The position numbers were made by a program, and so were the translations under genes. The notes under the pieces are model-generated. The model was given only the letters and a program-made list of their open reading frames with translations. It was not told the origin of the DNA and searched no databases. 64,000 nucleotides of DNA from Osedax fenrisi (taxonomy: Eukaryota > Annelida > Polychaeta > Sabellida > Siboglinidae), in NCBI GenBank assembly GCA_964019155.1, contig OZ025245.1, positions 7,078,223 through 7,142,222 on the forward strand. Direction: 5' to 3'. Each line of letters begins with the position of its first letter. The first letter of the stretch is position 1. Positions 1 through 13,842 of the stretch are shown one piece after another.

Positions 1-1080
1 TATATATTTGTATATATTTATATATTTGAAATTAATAATTTGTATTACATTAATATTCTATGATAAAAATGTTCTATAGTTAACTGTTAACTGTTCTATA
101 GTTACTCAAATTGATTCAGAGAACATCAACCTGGCTAATACATGTCCTGCTTGTAAACAAGGTTTTTAATTTAAAATATTAAAATCATTTAATATGCATA
201 TATATTATATACAATGTATAGTATACATATATTATGATATTAAAATAAATTTAATTATAATTGATTTATATGTATTTTTTTATAAATAATTAATTGATAA
301 ATAATGTAATTACTTTGATAAATTTAACATGAATAGAAATAATTAAATTATATATTTACTAGAATAAATCATATATTATAATATACATGTAGTCTAATAA
401 CAATTTAATTATAAATGCATTTATTTATTTAAAAAAATATTTTAAAATATTATTTCTCAAAATAGACAATATATAAAAATTAAATTATTATTCTATGTCT
501 ATATAATGTGTGAATATATACATATAACTATAGTTATATACTACTAATTATTTAATTGTCTATAGTTAGATCGGTTCAGAGATCATCAACCTGCACTGCA
601 GATCTTGCAGGTGGGCTAATTCATGTTCTTCTTGTAAAAATGGTTTTTACTTACTTAAACTTTACTTTACTTTATGCAATATTAAGATTAAAATATTTTA
701 TATTTATTTAAAATATAAATATGTAATCTGATATACATTTAATTTAAATGTATATATTTAAATACTTTAAAAATTAATTATAAATAACTTATTAATACAT
801 AATGTGAAATATAAGTAAATTTTATAAATTTAACATAAATAGAAATAATTAAATTATACACCTAAATAAATATATTTTAAATTAATAATTGTTATTAAAT
901 AATTATTATATTATAATAATGTTTGAATATTTATATAATAATAATTTTAATTTCCTATAGCTAATTCAAACCGATTCAGAAAACATCAACCTGGGCTAAC
1001 CTATCAGATTCTCATAAAAATGGTTTTTACTTAACATACAATATTAAAATATGTTAAATTTATTAAATATATAAATATCT
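1..1080. repeat. Three diverged ~400-465-bp tandem units
   Basis: A recognisable 80-95-bp core recurs at about 91-172, 556-652 and 949-1030. Each core reads roughly CTATAGTTA, then GATTCAGAGA, CATCAACCTG, GGCTAA and a closing GGTTTTTA, and is followed by AT-rich sequence that is also similar between units. Core-to-core spacing is about 465 and 393 bp. The middle core carries an extra CTGCAGATCTTGCAGG. The cores are richer in GC than their surroundings. No coding potential or known family is recognised. Confidence 0.7.
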
Positions 1081-1252
1081 ATTAATTATTTTACTAGTAT
1101 AAATCATATTATATATATATATATATAATATGAATATAGTTTAATTACATTTTAATTTTATATATATATATATATATGTAATAGGTATGTAATAAAATTA
1201 TTTCTCAAAATGTAAAAAAAATATTTGTAAAATTATTATAGAATAAGTATAT

Positions 1253-2503
1253 GTTAATTTAATATTATCACATACTATATATTCATTTAATTAATACTAT
1301 TTAATAAATTATATATGAAAATACTATTTAATAAATCACTTGTGAATGTATTATTATTTATGAAATATTTCAAAATCAATTAATTATATACTATTCCAGT
1401 ATATATTAATGTATTATTAAATAAATACTAGAAAAATAGTTAATATATTAATTTATAATTTAAGAACAATTTATAAAGCTATTTTTGTAATCTTATTTTT
1501 TAAATTTATAAATTATGTATTAATTTAATGTATTATTAAATAACTAGAAACATATTATATATATATATATAGTTTAATATATTAATTTATATATATACAT
1601 AAATAATTACAAATCATTAATCCTGTGATTAATTATCTGGTTAACAGTGTACAATATAACATAATTATACTTTTCCATTATAAATATATTTATATGTTGG
1701 CTAAACTATGTATCATAAACTATATACCATTTCACTAAATTCAACATATATGACTAGTTTATGGGTAATTCGTTATAATTTTGTTAGAATTATTTAAAAA
1801 AGTATATAGTTAATATATAGTTATCATCGCCCAAAACCCCCCTCATGATATCGACCAAAATACCCTCATCGCATATACTATTATTATGTTATCTTTATTC
1901 TATTATATAATTAATATTTTTAATTGATTTTTATTTCATTTTATGTAGAATATTTAGTAGTTTAATATAATAAAAAAATTATCATAAAAATGTTATTAAT
2001 TGTTTTGTAATTTACCATTAACTCTACGCAATTTATTACAATAATATAGCAGAAAATGCACTTTTTACATAATCGATAATATTATTCAATATATTTAATT
2101 TTTCTTATATTTTTCTTAAAATATTAGGTAACATAAACATTATACACAGTTCGTTAATGTAAAATATTTTCATATCTATTACCGTTGTGATTATATTGCC
2201 ATCGACCAAAACCCCCTCATTGCCCAAAATCCCCTCACGTCCCCTATATAGATTCATTTATTATCCTTCATATTATCCTTCATATTACATAATTTAGTTA
2301 TATTTTACTATAATTTAGTTATAATCTAATGTTACACTAATTTATTTTATATATTCACTTGATGAGATATATTTCATTTTTACAGAAGCTACCATGGTGC
2401 ATACCAAGTGTTCACGGGATGAAGTCATCGAGGGGATTGGCAAATTTCTGCGGGCAAATAAAAGACAAAATATTGAAATAAATTAAAAATTATATATAAT
2501 TTT
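1253..2503. repeat. Segmental duplication, copy 1
   Basis: About 1.25 kb that recurs almost intact at 3154-4372, and whose internal part (about 1645-2026) recurs at 2504-2885. Landmarks are TATCATCGCCCAAAACCCCC near 1823, CCATCGACCAAAACCCCCTC near 2199, and the exon-like segment at 2382-2486. Copies differ by scattered substitutions and small indels. Confidence 0.85.
2394..2486 (+). CDS. 30-codon exon-like ORF, first duplicate copy
   Basis: Short open frame, ATG to TAA, of 30 codons beginning MVHTKCSRDEVIEG. It is clearly richer in GC than the surrounding AT-rich DNA. The ATG sits in a good eukaryotic start context (GCTACCATGG), and upstream there is a T-rich run ending TTTTTACAG, which looks like a 3' splice acceptor. 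It could be a real small exon, a captured gene fragment, or a conserved part of the duplicated block. No family is recognised and no function is proposed. Seen: ORF, start context, acceptor-like site, duplication. Inferred: exon status. Confidence 0.25.
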   Translation: MVHTKCSRDEVIEGIGKFLRANKRQNIEIN

Positions 2504-2885
2504 ACAGTGTACAATATAACATAATTATACTTTTCCATTATAAATATATTTATATAATGTTGGCTAAACTATGTATCATAAACTATATACCATTTCACTA
2601 AATTCAACATATATGACTAGTTTATGGGTAATTCGTTATAATTTTGTTAGAATTATTTAAAAAAGTATATAGTTAATATATAGTTATCATCGCCCAAAAC
2701 CCCCCTCATGATATCAACCAAAATACCCTCATCGCATATACTATTTTTATGTTATCTTTATTCTATTATATAATTAATATTTTTAATTGATTTTTATTTC
2801 ATTTTATGTAGAATATTTAGTAGTTTAATATAATAAAAAATTATCATAAAAATGTTATTAATTGTTTTGTAATTTACCATTAACA
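2504..2885. repeat. Segmental duplication, partial copy 2
   Basis: Starts right after the end of copy 1, in the middle of the unit (CAGTGTACAATATAACATAA), and runs to TTTACCATTAAC. It matches copy 1 at about 1645-2026, then breaks off at the 49-bp minisatellite. Confidence 0.8.
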
Positions 2886-2912
2886 TATTACATATTTATA
2901 CCATTACATATT

Positions 2913-3135
2913 TCTCTAGATTATCTCAAGTTTATAACTCAAGAACTTCTCATCACAGATGTCTCTAGATTATCTCAAGTTTATAACTCGAGAACTTCTC
3001 ATCACATATTTCTCTAGATTATCTCAAGTTTATAACTCAAGAACTTCTCATCACATATGTCTCTAGATTATCTCAAGTTTATAACTCAAGAACTTCTCAT
3101 CACATATTTCTCTAGATTATCTCGAGTTGTAGTAG
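2913..3135 (+). repeat. 49-bp minisatellite, about 4.5 copies
   Basis: TCTCTAGATTATCTCAAG starts at 2913, 2962, 3011, 3060 and 3109, an exact 49-bp period. The unit continues with TTTATAACTC, AAGAACTTCT and CATCACA. A short (GTA)n run at about 3128-3153 joins it to the third duplication copy. A second array of the same unit lies at 4531-4742. Confidence 0.95.
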
Positions 3136-3153
3136 TAGTAGTAGTAGTAGTAG

Positions 3154-4372
3154 TAATTTAATATTATCACATACTATATATTCATTTAATTAATACTATT
3201 TAATAAATTATATATGAAAATACTATTTAATAAATCACTTGTGAATGTATTATTATTTATGAAATATTTCAAAATCAATTAATTATATACTATTCCAGTA
3301 TATATTAATGTATTATTAAATAAATACTAGAAAAATAGTTAATATATTAATTTATAATTTAAGAACAATTTATAAAGCTATTTTTGTAATCTTATTTTTT
3401 AAATTTATAAATTATGTATTAATTTAATGTATTATTAAATAACTAGAAACATATTATATATATAAATAGTTTAATATATTAATTTATATATATACATAAA
3501 TAATTACAAATCATTAATCCTGTGATTAATTCTCTGGTTAACAGTGTACAATATAACATAATTATACTTTTCCATTATAAATATATTTATATAATGTTGG
3601 CTAAACTATATACCATTTCACTAAATTCAACATATATGACTAGTTTATGGGTAATTCGTTATAATTTTGTTAGAATTATTTAAAAAAGTATATAGTTAAT
3701 ATATAGTTATCATCGCCCAAAACCCCCCTCATGATATCGACCAAAATACCCTCATCGCATATTCTATTGTTATGTTATCTTTATTCTATTATATAATTAA
3801 TATTTTTAATTGATTTTTATTTCATTTTATGTAGAATATTTAGTAGTTTAATATAATAAAAAAATTATCATAAAAATGTTATTAATTGTTTTGTAATTTA
3901 CCATTAACTCTACGCAATTTATTACAATAATATAGCAGAAAATGCACTTTTTACATAATCGAATATATTATTCAATATATTTAATTTTTCTTATATTTTT
4001 CTTAAAATATTAGGTAACATAAACATTATACACAGTTCGTTAATGTAAAATATTTTCATATCTATTACCGTTGTGATTATATTGCCATCGACCAAAACCC
4101 CCTCATTGCCCAAAACCCCTTCACGTCCCCTATATAGATTCATTTATTATCCTTCATATTATCCTTCATATTACATAATTTAGTTATATTTTAATCTAAT
4201 GTTACACTAATTTATTTTATATATTCACTTGATGTGATATATTTCATTTTTACAGAAGCTACCATGGTGCATACCAAGTGTTCACGGGATGAAGTCATCG
4301 AGGGGATTGGCAAATTTCTGCGGGCAAATAAAAGACAAAATATTGAAATAAATTAAAAATTATATATAATTT
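3154..4372. repeat. Segmental duplication, copy 3
   Basis: Near-complete second occurrence of the 1253-2503 block, in the same orientation, including both CCCAAAACCCC-type segments and the exon-like ORF. It has small indels relative to copy 1. Confidence 0.85.
4264..4356 (+). CDS. 30-codon exon-like ORF, second duplicate copy
   Basis: Appears identical over its 30 codons to the ORF at 2394-2486, with the same GCTACCATGG start context and upstream TTTTTACAG. The flanks differ at several bases (for example GATGTGATAT here against GATGAGATAT). A better-preserved frame than flank would hint at constraint, but the duplication may simply be too young to tell. Not recognised as any family. Confidence 0.25.
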   Translation: MVHTKCSRDEVIEGIGKFLRANKRQNIEIN

Positions 4373-4530
4373 TCTTTTAATATTTTGTAAGATATTATAA
4401 TTCTAAATTCTATAATTCTAATTCTTTAGATATCTAAACAGATAATTACTCGTTGAATAAAATAATATATATCTATTAACTTTTTATTTAATAATATACA
4501 TAATATTTATATAGATAATCTCTATTTAAA

Positions 4531-4742
4531 TCAAGAATTTCTCATCACATATTTCTCTAGATTATCTCAAGTTTATAACTCAAGAACTTCTCATCACATA
4601 TGTCTCTAGATTATCTCAAGTTTATAACTCAAGAACTTCTCATCACATATTTCTCGAGATTATCTCGAGTTTATAACTCAAGAATTTCTTGTCACATATT
4701 TCTCGAGATTATCTCGAATTTATATCTGGAGAATTTCTGCTT
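4531..4742 (+). repeat. Second 49-bp minisatellite array
   Basis: Same unit as at 2913-3135 (TCTCTAGATTATCTCAAG, with TCTCGAG variants in the later copies). Each duplication block is therefore flanked on its right by this minisatellite. Confidence 0.9.
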
Positions 4743-4826
4743 TAAAAAAAGTTGACAAATGTACAAGATATTCTTGAGAATAAATAACTAGAATTTCTCG
4801 AGATTTTCTCGTTATTTGAATACTGG

Positions 4827-4973
4827 GTAAAGTCATCAACAATAGAACTAAAGTAGTTTTTCTGAAAACATTCTCTCTGTAGAGATAAGGGGCAACTTTA
4901 AGCCTCTGAAAGCTAAGTACAAGATGTGTAAAGTCATCAACAATAGAACTAAAGTAGTTTTTCTGAAAACATT
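4827..4973 (+). repeat. 46-bp direct repeat spaced 101 bp
   Basis: A segment starting GTAAAGTCATCAACAATAGA and ending CTGAAAACATT occurs at 4827-4872 and again at 4928-4973 without visible change. Confidence 0.9.
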
Positions 4974-5046
4974 ATATTATTCTAACCCATTATACAAGCA
5001 CCCTATCAGATAATGACACGCAATCTATCAATTAATACCATATAGG

Positions 5047-7477
<2,431 letters not shown>

Positions 7478-8375
7478 TAACTGATAAGCAGGTAAATTAA
7501 TTAAAAGTATGTTACAACTTACTTATTGTAACTATATAGATATAACTAAGCTTTGAATTAGAAATGTACATGTATTATTAGTTATTGTTTTTCTTATCAT
7601 TCTAATATTATGCAATTGATAGTTGGCTGATTTTACTTTTGCGTTTATGAACATATTAAGAATCTTATCAATTGATACTCCGAAATTGTGTTATTTATCT
7701 GATAGTTTTTATTGTGTATCAAATTATTTTCGTTTTATATACAAAACAATGATTCTGGTAACTATATTAATCTTATGAAAACTGAGAATAAAACTTAAAT
7801 AATGCCTTTAATAAGCATGAGTTAATGCATTTTATGGAGTCTGAGAATTCTTCGACGGTTTATGTAACCCATTCTATGACTTAAACGATAAGTTTGATAT
7901 TGAGCCTGCATCGTGTATTTAGGTATTGATACTGAGACTGAATCGATGCTTTAGGTAACCTAGACTGAGACTGAATCGATGCTTTATGTATAGAGACTGA
8001 GTATATGTGTGTAGGTTATGTATGTTTGTGTGTGTGTATGTGTGTGTTTCTAGAATAAACATGAAAACCGAGCAGGCCATTATATAAAGTATATATTTTA
8101 TTGTATTATTGATTGTTATTCGTTATATAAATTATTTAATTTTTAATATTTCATTAATATAATAATTATTATATACCATGATATAGACAATATTAACATT
8201 TATAAATATATTAATAATTTATATTTTCATTATTATTATATGTTATAATATAATAAACTTAATATTAATTTTATAAATTAAAGTATAATCCAGATAAGAA
8301 TGTATACTGATACTATATTATTTTATAAATTAGGGTATACTAATTGACAATATTAATGTAAAACATATAATGTAC
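7478..8375. other. AT-rich DNA without recognisable gene
   Basis: Nothing coding seen. Holds a two-copy ~39-bp direct repeat at about 7925-7990 (GACTGAATCGATGCTTTA twice) and a short TG-rich run near 8020-8045. Confidence 0.7.
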
Positions 8376-8515
8376 CCTAACAATATTAGGGTACATATTT
8401 TATTCATGTGATGTTATTATAGGTGGGGCACTGCATCTATTTGTATAGGTACCCCTATTTATATGGTACCCTAATTGAGGTACGCTGTGGGGTATATACT
8501 CGGTACCCTAACTCG
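8376..8515. repeat. GTACCCTAA-motif cluster 5' of gypsy remnant
   Basis: GTACCCTAA (or its reverse TTAGGGTAC) and GGTACCC variants occur about five times in 140 bp. The same motif dominates the minisatellite on the other side of the gypsy remnant (9836-10330), so the element is bracketed by related sequence. Confidence 0.6.
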
Positions 8516-8935
8516 AGCTATCGCTGTAGTCTAACCGCCGCGTAGATCAGGTGTATTATTGGAAGTATACATAGTCGCAGTAAAAACCACTTTATTAGTG
8601 AACATTGGCCTATTAACTATATTAGTTTAGATGTTTAAATTGCGTTTGAAGCAATGTAGTGTTCGTTCGTGATTACATTTTACAACTAGATTTCAATTTT
8701 TAAATTTGTTTTTAATTTTTAAGGGAAAAGTATTGCTGAAATACGCACAATGGCGAAGGAATTTGAATCGATGAGTAATGTAAAGGAGGGTAGTATATGC
8801 TATAAGTGATAGAATATATGCTATAAACGAGGGAATAAGCGTAGTCTGTTGGAGGAATGAATATGAAAATTAGATAGGATATCTACTGTGTTGGAAGGAG
8901 ATTAAGATGTAAGTGGACATACAGAATTAGATGAT

Positions 8936-8973
8936 TTACATGTAGAATGGAGGGTCATACTAGTAGATGATGT
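8936..8973 (+). pseudogene. Degenerate gag zinc-knuckle trace
   Basis: The frame reads FTCRMEGHTSR, stop, C. This fits the second half of a CCHC knuckle (C-x3-GH-x4-C) with one in-frame stop. It lies upstream of the protease remnant, as expected for gag. Too short to be certain alone. Confidence 0.45.
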
Positions 8974-9080
8974 AGGAATAATACTTTAAACCACCAACCT
9001 TTCCAGTAGATCAGGCAATTTGGAAAAGGGGGAATGCCAGGAAAGTAAGGGGGAGTACAAGGGAAATAGATAATAATAGT

Positions 9081-9425
9081 ATGTTAATAGGGAGATTTCC
9101 TAGGGAAAAGGTAGTAATAAATCGTAGGGTATTGGCATGTTTAATAAATTCAGATAGTCAGGTTTCAGTGATATCAGAGGTGATGGTAAGGTCTGTAGAC
9201 TTGAGAGTAATACCCGTAAACCCAAAATTTGATTTAAAAACAGCAAATGACACTATTGGACAAGTAATAACAGATATTATATTATGGGTAAGAAGAGTGA
9301 GAAGGTAGGATTCATAGTAACTAAAATTGAGGGATTATTTGTAATAAGTATGAATACTTTACATACTTATAGGGTTATATCGAGTATTGGATTGGGTAGG
9401 GGAATTAATATAGGACTTAGGGTAT
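9081..9425 (+). pseudogene. Gypsy retropepsin-like protease remnant
   Basis: The frame at 9081-9308 contains LINSDSQVSVIS, matching the active-site strand of gypsy aspartic proteases, usually L-I-D-S-G-S-Q-x-S-x-I-S. The catalytic aspartate is Asn here and the following glycine position is Asp, so the site is dead. After a frameshift near 9300 the next frame continues KVGFIVTKIEGLFVIS and MNTL, typical of the region just downstream. Sits between the gag trace and the RT segment. Confidence 0.7.
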
Positions 9426-9587
9426 AATATGGAATAAATAGTGTTAATATTATAATGAGGAGTTTGTAAAAGTTTATATAGGGTGTAAAAATAGAATTTT
9501 CAAGGAAAGTATAAACAAATTAACTTATAAATACGAGTTTATTAGAATGTCATTTAGGTTAACTAAACTCCAACTACATTTCAGAGA

Positions 9588-9848
9588 GTGATATCAAACT
9601 TATTTAGATCAGAGATGTATAAATTAATAGTATGTTATTTAGATGATATATTAGTTTATTCTAAGACATGGGAGGAACATTTGGAGGAACATTTAGGACA
9701 CATTGAAGTTGTAATGATGAGTTTGGAAGAAGCTGGGTTTCAGTTAAGTACTGGGAAATGTAGGATATTCATAAATGAAATAAATTGTCTAGGATTTAGA
9801 ATATCAGTCAAATGGATAGGAACTATTAACCAGATATACCCTAATTAG
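9588..9848 (+). pseudogene. Ty3/gypsy reverse transcriptase fragment
   Basis: About 86 codons covering the RT palm around the catalytic box. It reads VCYLDDILVYSKTWEEHL, then GHIE, EEAGFQLSTGKC and INCLGFRIS, the expected order from the YxDD box into the thumb connection. The YLDD catalytic motif is intact. A 12-bp in-frame duplication repeats EEHL. N-terminal RT motifs are missing and the frame ends where the TACCCTAA minisatellite begins. Fragment, not functional. Confidence 0.9.
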
Positions 9849-10330
9849 AGTCCATCATGCTAAATATGAATACTTGTACCCTAAAAAGGTGTATCCTAGC
9901 AAATTTAAGCCTTCTGTACCCTAATTTATTATTGATGTTGTACCCTAATTAACTATTGATATTGTACCCTAATTTATTATTGATGTTGTATGCCCTAAAT
10001 TATTCTTGTTTCTGTATCCTAATTAATAACATTGATGTACCCTAAATTATTATTAATGCTGTACCCCAATTAATATTTATGCTGTACCCTTAATTATTAT
10101 TGTTACTGTACGCTAATTTACTATTTATGCTGGACCCTAATTTACTATTGCTGTTGTACCCTAAATAACTAATTATATTGTACCCTAATTTATTCTTTTT
10201 ACTGTACCCTACTTTATTAACGATGATGTACCCTAGATTATTATTGATGTTGTACCATAATTTACTTTTGATGCTGGGCCCTAATTTACTATTTCTGTTA
10301 GAGTCTAATTATTATTGATGCTGTATATAG
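9836..10330 (+). repeat. ~29-30-bp degenerate minisatellite with TACCCTAA core
   Basis: About 16 imperfect units share GTACCCTAATT followed by a TTATTATTGATG-like tail. Spacing varies between roughly 27 and 41 bp. The core resembles the C-strand of a telomere repeat, but long non-telomeric linkers make this an interstitial minisatellite. Confidence 0.9.
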
Positions 10331-10951
10331 AATAACAAAAATATATAGGTAAATTATAATTAGAAGTATTTTATTTAAATACTAAATATAATAACAAAGT
10401 AATCAAAAGAAAGTATTACATATTAATAAAATAAAAGAAATATACATTATAAATGATACGATAAAAACACGATTAAAATAATGAATAGTGGTGTATTACA
10501 TCTCCTTCTATCACTATAAAATAAACTCCATTTTTCGAAACAATCACAGGAGATTCTTAATTTATATTCTGTAAAATGTAATATATAAGTATATATGAAT
10601 ATATATATATATATGTAGTATAGTGGCGTTTACGTATCTACTACTAATCAATTTACTTCGATCTAAATTACTAAAGAAATACGCGTTTCATTCATTTATT
10701 ATAATTTCCTCGTGGTAACTGTCGATATCAGGTTATTCGCATACGTCTGCTCGCTTCGACCGCTAGCTCAAAAAAGAAAGTTCACCTTGGAACAATTCCA
10801 GAAGTCACGCCCACAATATTTTAAGGGGCGTGCCAGATAAATAATAATAATAATACGGTTGGAGTCGGTAGCGCTCCAGAAGCAGGTCGTATCGTCCCAG
10901 CAGCAGCTCGTCGGTCGCAGTCGTCGTCGTGGTCGCAGGGTGAAGATCGGG
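10331..10951. other. Non-coding flank with GC-rich patch
   Basis: AT-rich to about 10,690, then a GC-richer stretch at about 10,690-10,950 including an AATAATAAT run near 10,840 and GTCGTCGTCGTGGTCGCAG near 10,920. No convincing gene. It leads into the 30/31-bp minisatellite and may be part of the same mobile or repeated unit. Confidence 0.5.
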
Positions 10952-11318
10952 ATACGTGGTGGGGGAAATACGTGGTGACGGAATACGTGGTGGGGGAAAT
11001 ACGTGGTGACGGAATACGTGGTGGGGGAAATACGTGGTGACGGAATACGTGGTGGGGGAAATACGTGGTGACGGTATACGTGGTGGGGAAATACGTGGTG
11101 ACGGAATACGTGGTGGGGGAAATACGTGGTGACGGAATACGTGGTGGGGAAATACGTGGTGACGGAATACGTGGTGGGGGAAATACGTGGTGACGGAATA
11201 CGTGGTGGGGGAAATACGTGGTGACGGAATACGTGGTGGGGGAAATACGTGGTGACGGAATACGTGGTGGGGGAAATACGTGGTGACGGAATACGTGGTG
11301 GGGGAAATACGTGGTGGG
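10952..11318 (+). repeat. 30/31-bp GC-rich minisatellite, about 12 copies
   Basis: The unit is two related halves, ACGTGGTGACGGAAT (15 bp) and ACGTGGTGGGGGAAAT (15-16 bp), alternating throughout. The half-unit is probably the original monomer. Mixed 30- and 31-bp units keep several frames open, giving long Pro/Ser/His-rich minus-strand ORFs (10805-11389) that I regard as by-products. Confidence 0.95.
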
Positions 11319-11756
11319 ACAGTTATACATAAACATTTCAACAAACACTGACAATATCCTAGCGCCATTATATATATGTTATGTAACATTCATTCTCACA
11401 ATCATCCTGCCTTAATACCACACCGCGCCGCCAATCTAATATAAACTCATTTGAACACACACTCATACAAAATACACTACATCACATATATATATATATA
11501 TATATCAGATTATATTGATTAAATATTATTAAAAAAAATAATAAAAATGGCTATATTATATTAAATTGAATTTGAATGTTATTTTATATATATATCAAAT
11601 AATATACTATTTCTAGAATTCGAGATCGGGGCTTGTGGGCTAGTGTGATCTTGGGATCGTGGTATGAGAAAATGAACATACTGCAAAGATATATCGAATG
11701 TATTCACGATATACCATAAGTAGTAAATTCACCCTCTACATACTATATAGTGAGCT
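11319..11756. other. Spacer before G-rich array
   Basis: AT-rich sequence with a short TA run near 11,490. No gene recognised. Confidence 0.6.
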
Positions 11757-13842
11757 TGTAGTCTTGAGGGCTTGGAAGATTTGAGGATTGGAGGATGAGA
11801 GGATTGAGGATTGGAGGATTGAAGGATTGGAGGATTGGATGATTGGTGGATTGGGGGATTGGGTGGTTGGGGGGTTGGAGGATTGGGGGATTATGATATT
11901 GTGGGATTGCTGCATTAGAGTATTGTGGGATTATGGGATTTTGGAGGATTGTGGGATTGTGGGATTGTGGGATTGTGGGATTGGAGGATTGTGGGATTGG
12001 AGGATTGTGGAATTGTGGGATTTGGGATTGTGGTATTAGAGGGTTATGGGATGGGGGAATTGTGGGATTTGAGGATTGGAGGATTGTGGGATTGGAGGAT
12101 TATAGGATTGTAGGATTGGAGGATTGTGGGATTGGTGTATTGTGGGATTATGGGATTGGAGGATTGTGGGATTGGAGGATTATGGGATTGTGGGATTGGA
12201 TGATTATGGGATTGTAGGATTGTAGGATTGTAGGATTGTGGGATTGTAGTATTAGGGTATTGGTGAATTGGGAGATTAGGGTATTGGGTGGTTGGGGTAT
12301 TGTGGTATTGGGGTATTGTGGTATTGGGGGGTTATGGTATTGTGGTATTGGGAGATTGTGGTATTGGGGTATTGGGGTTTGGGGGTTATGGTATCGGGGA
12401 CTGTGTTATTGGGGTACTGAGGGGTTGTGGTATAGGGGTATTGTGGTATTGGGGGATTGTGGTGTTGGGTGATTATGGTATTGGGTGATTGGTGTATTTG
12501 GGTATTGGGGGGTTGAGTGTTTGTGGTATTGGGGGACTGTGGTATTGGGGGGTTGTGGTATTGGGGTATTGGGATATTTTGGTATTGGGTGTTGTGTTAT
12601 TGGGGGGTTGGGGCTTGTGGTTTTGGGGATTGTGGGATTGTAGGATTGGAGGATTGTGGGATTGGAGGATTGGAGGATTGGAGGATTGGAGGTTTGTAGG
12701 ATTGTGGGATTGAGGATTGTGGGAGTGTGGGATTGGATGATTGTGGGATTGGAGGATTGGTGGATTTTGGGATTATGGGAATGGAGGATTGTGGGATTGT
12801 GAGATTTAAGGATTGTGGGATTGTAAGATTGGAGGATTGGAGGATTGTGGGATTGTGGGATTGGAGGGTTGTGGGATTGTGGGATAGGAGGATTGTGAGA
12901 TTATGGGATTAGAGTATTGTGGGATTGTGGGATTGTGGGATTTTGGGATTGTGGGATTGTGGGATTGTTGGATTGTGGGATTATGGTATTGTTTGATTGT
13001 GGGATTGTGGGATTGAGGGATTATGGACTTGTGGGATTGTTGGAATGGAGGATTGGTGGATTGGGGGTAGAGGGATTGGGGAATTGGTGGGGTTAGACGA
13101 TTGGGGTATTCGAGGAATGGGGGATTGGGGGGTTGTTGGATTGGAGGATTGGAGAATTGTTGGATTGGAGGATAATGGGATTGGAGGATTAGAGGATTAG
13201 AGGATTGTAGGATTGGATGATTATGGGATTGTGGAATTGGATGATTGAGGGAATGTGGGATTGGAGGGTTATGGGATTGTATGATTGTGGGATTTTGGGA
13301 TTGGAGGATTGGAGAATTGTGGGATTGAAGGATTGTAGGATTGGAAGATTGCGGGATTGCGGAATTGGAGGATTGCGGGAATGTAGGATTGGAGGATTGT
13401 AGCATGTGGAACTGTGGGATTGGAGGATTGGAGTAAATGGGGGATTGGTGGATTGGGAGGTTGGAGAATTGTGGGATTTGAGGATTGTGGGATTGGAGGA
13501 TTTAAGGATTGTGGGAGTGGATAATTGGATGGTTGGAGGATTGGAGGATTGTAAAATTGGAGAATTGGAGAATTGGAGGATTATGGGATTGGAGGATTGG
13601 AGAATTATGGGATTGAAGAATTGGAGGATTGTAGGATTGGGGGGATTGAGGATTGGAGGAATGTGGAATTGAGGAATTGAGGAATTGGGGAATTGTGGAA
13701 TTGTGGAATTGTGGAATTGAGGAAATGAGGGATTGAGGAAGTGAGGAATTGAGAGAATGAATGATTGGGAGATTGGGAGGTTGGGATATTGGAATATTGG
13801 GAGATTGGGAGATTGAGGAATTGCGGAATTAAGGAATTAAGG
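11757..13842 (+). repeat. G-rich minisatellite, left half of palindrome 1
   Basis: Degenerate 8-bp units of the GGATTGTG / GGATTGGA family, with GTATTGGG variants at about 12,240-12,620. All units have the G-rich strand on top. Guanine runs of three to six recur, so quadruplex formation is plausible. Positions 12243-13782 pair with 13938-15478; 11757-12242 has no partner. Gly/Trp/Leu-rich ORFs here are products of the repeat. Confidence 0.97.

Larger units (their letters stand above)
8745..9848 (+). mobile_element. Decayed Ty3/gypsy element 1 (gag-protease-RT remnants)
   Basis: Plus-strand fragments appear in canonical Ty3/gypsy order: a short start frame at 8749, a CCHC-knuckle-like trace at 8936-8973, a retropepsin-like segment at 9081-9425 and a reverse transcriptase segment at 9588-9848. 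Stops and frameshifts separate them; RNase H and integrase are absent. No convincing LTR was identified, but TACCCTAA repeats flank both sides. The element is dead. Confidence 0.75.

Noticed and set aside
2394..2486. Ribosomal protein (S19-like) exon
   Set aside because: A vague resemblance around EVIEGIGKFLR was considered, but 30 residues without diagnostic positions cannot support a name.
9836..10330. True telomere
   Set aside because: TACCCTAA cores are separated by about 20 bp of AT-rich linker and lie internally next to a retroelement.
10805..11389. 194-codon minus-strand ORF rich in PRISP and HHVF motifs
   Set aside because: Almost entirely the 30/31-bp minisatellite; overlapping frames are equally open. 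No signal for a real repeat protein.
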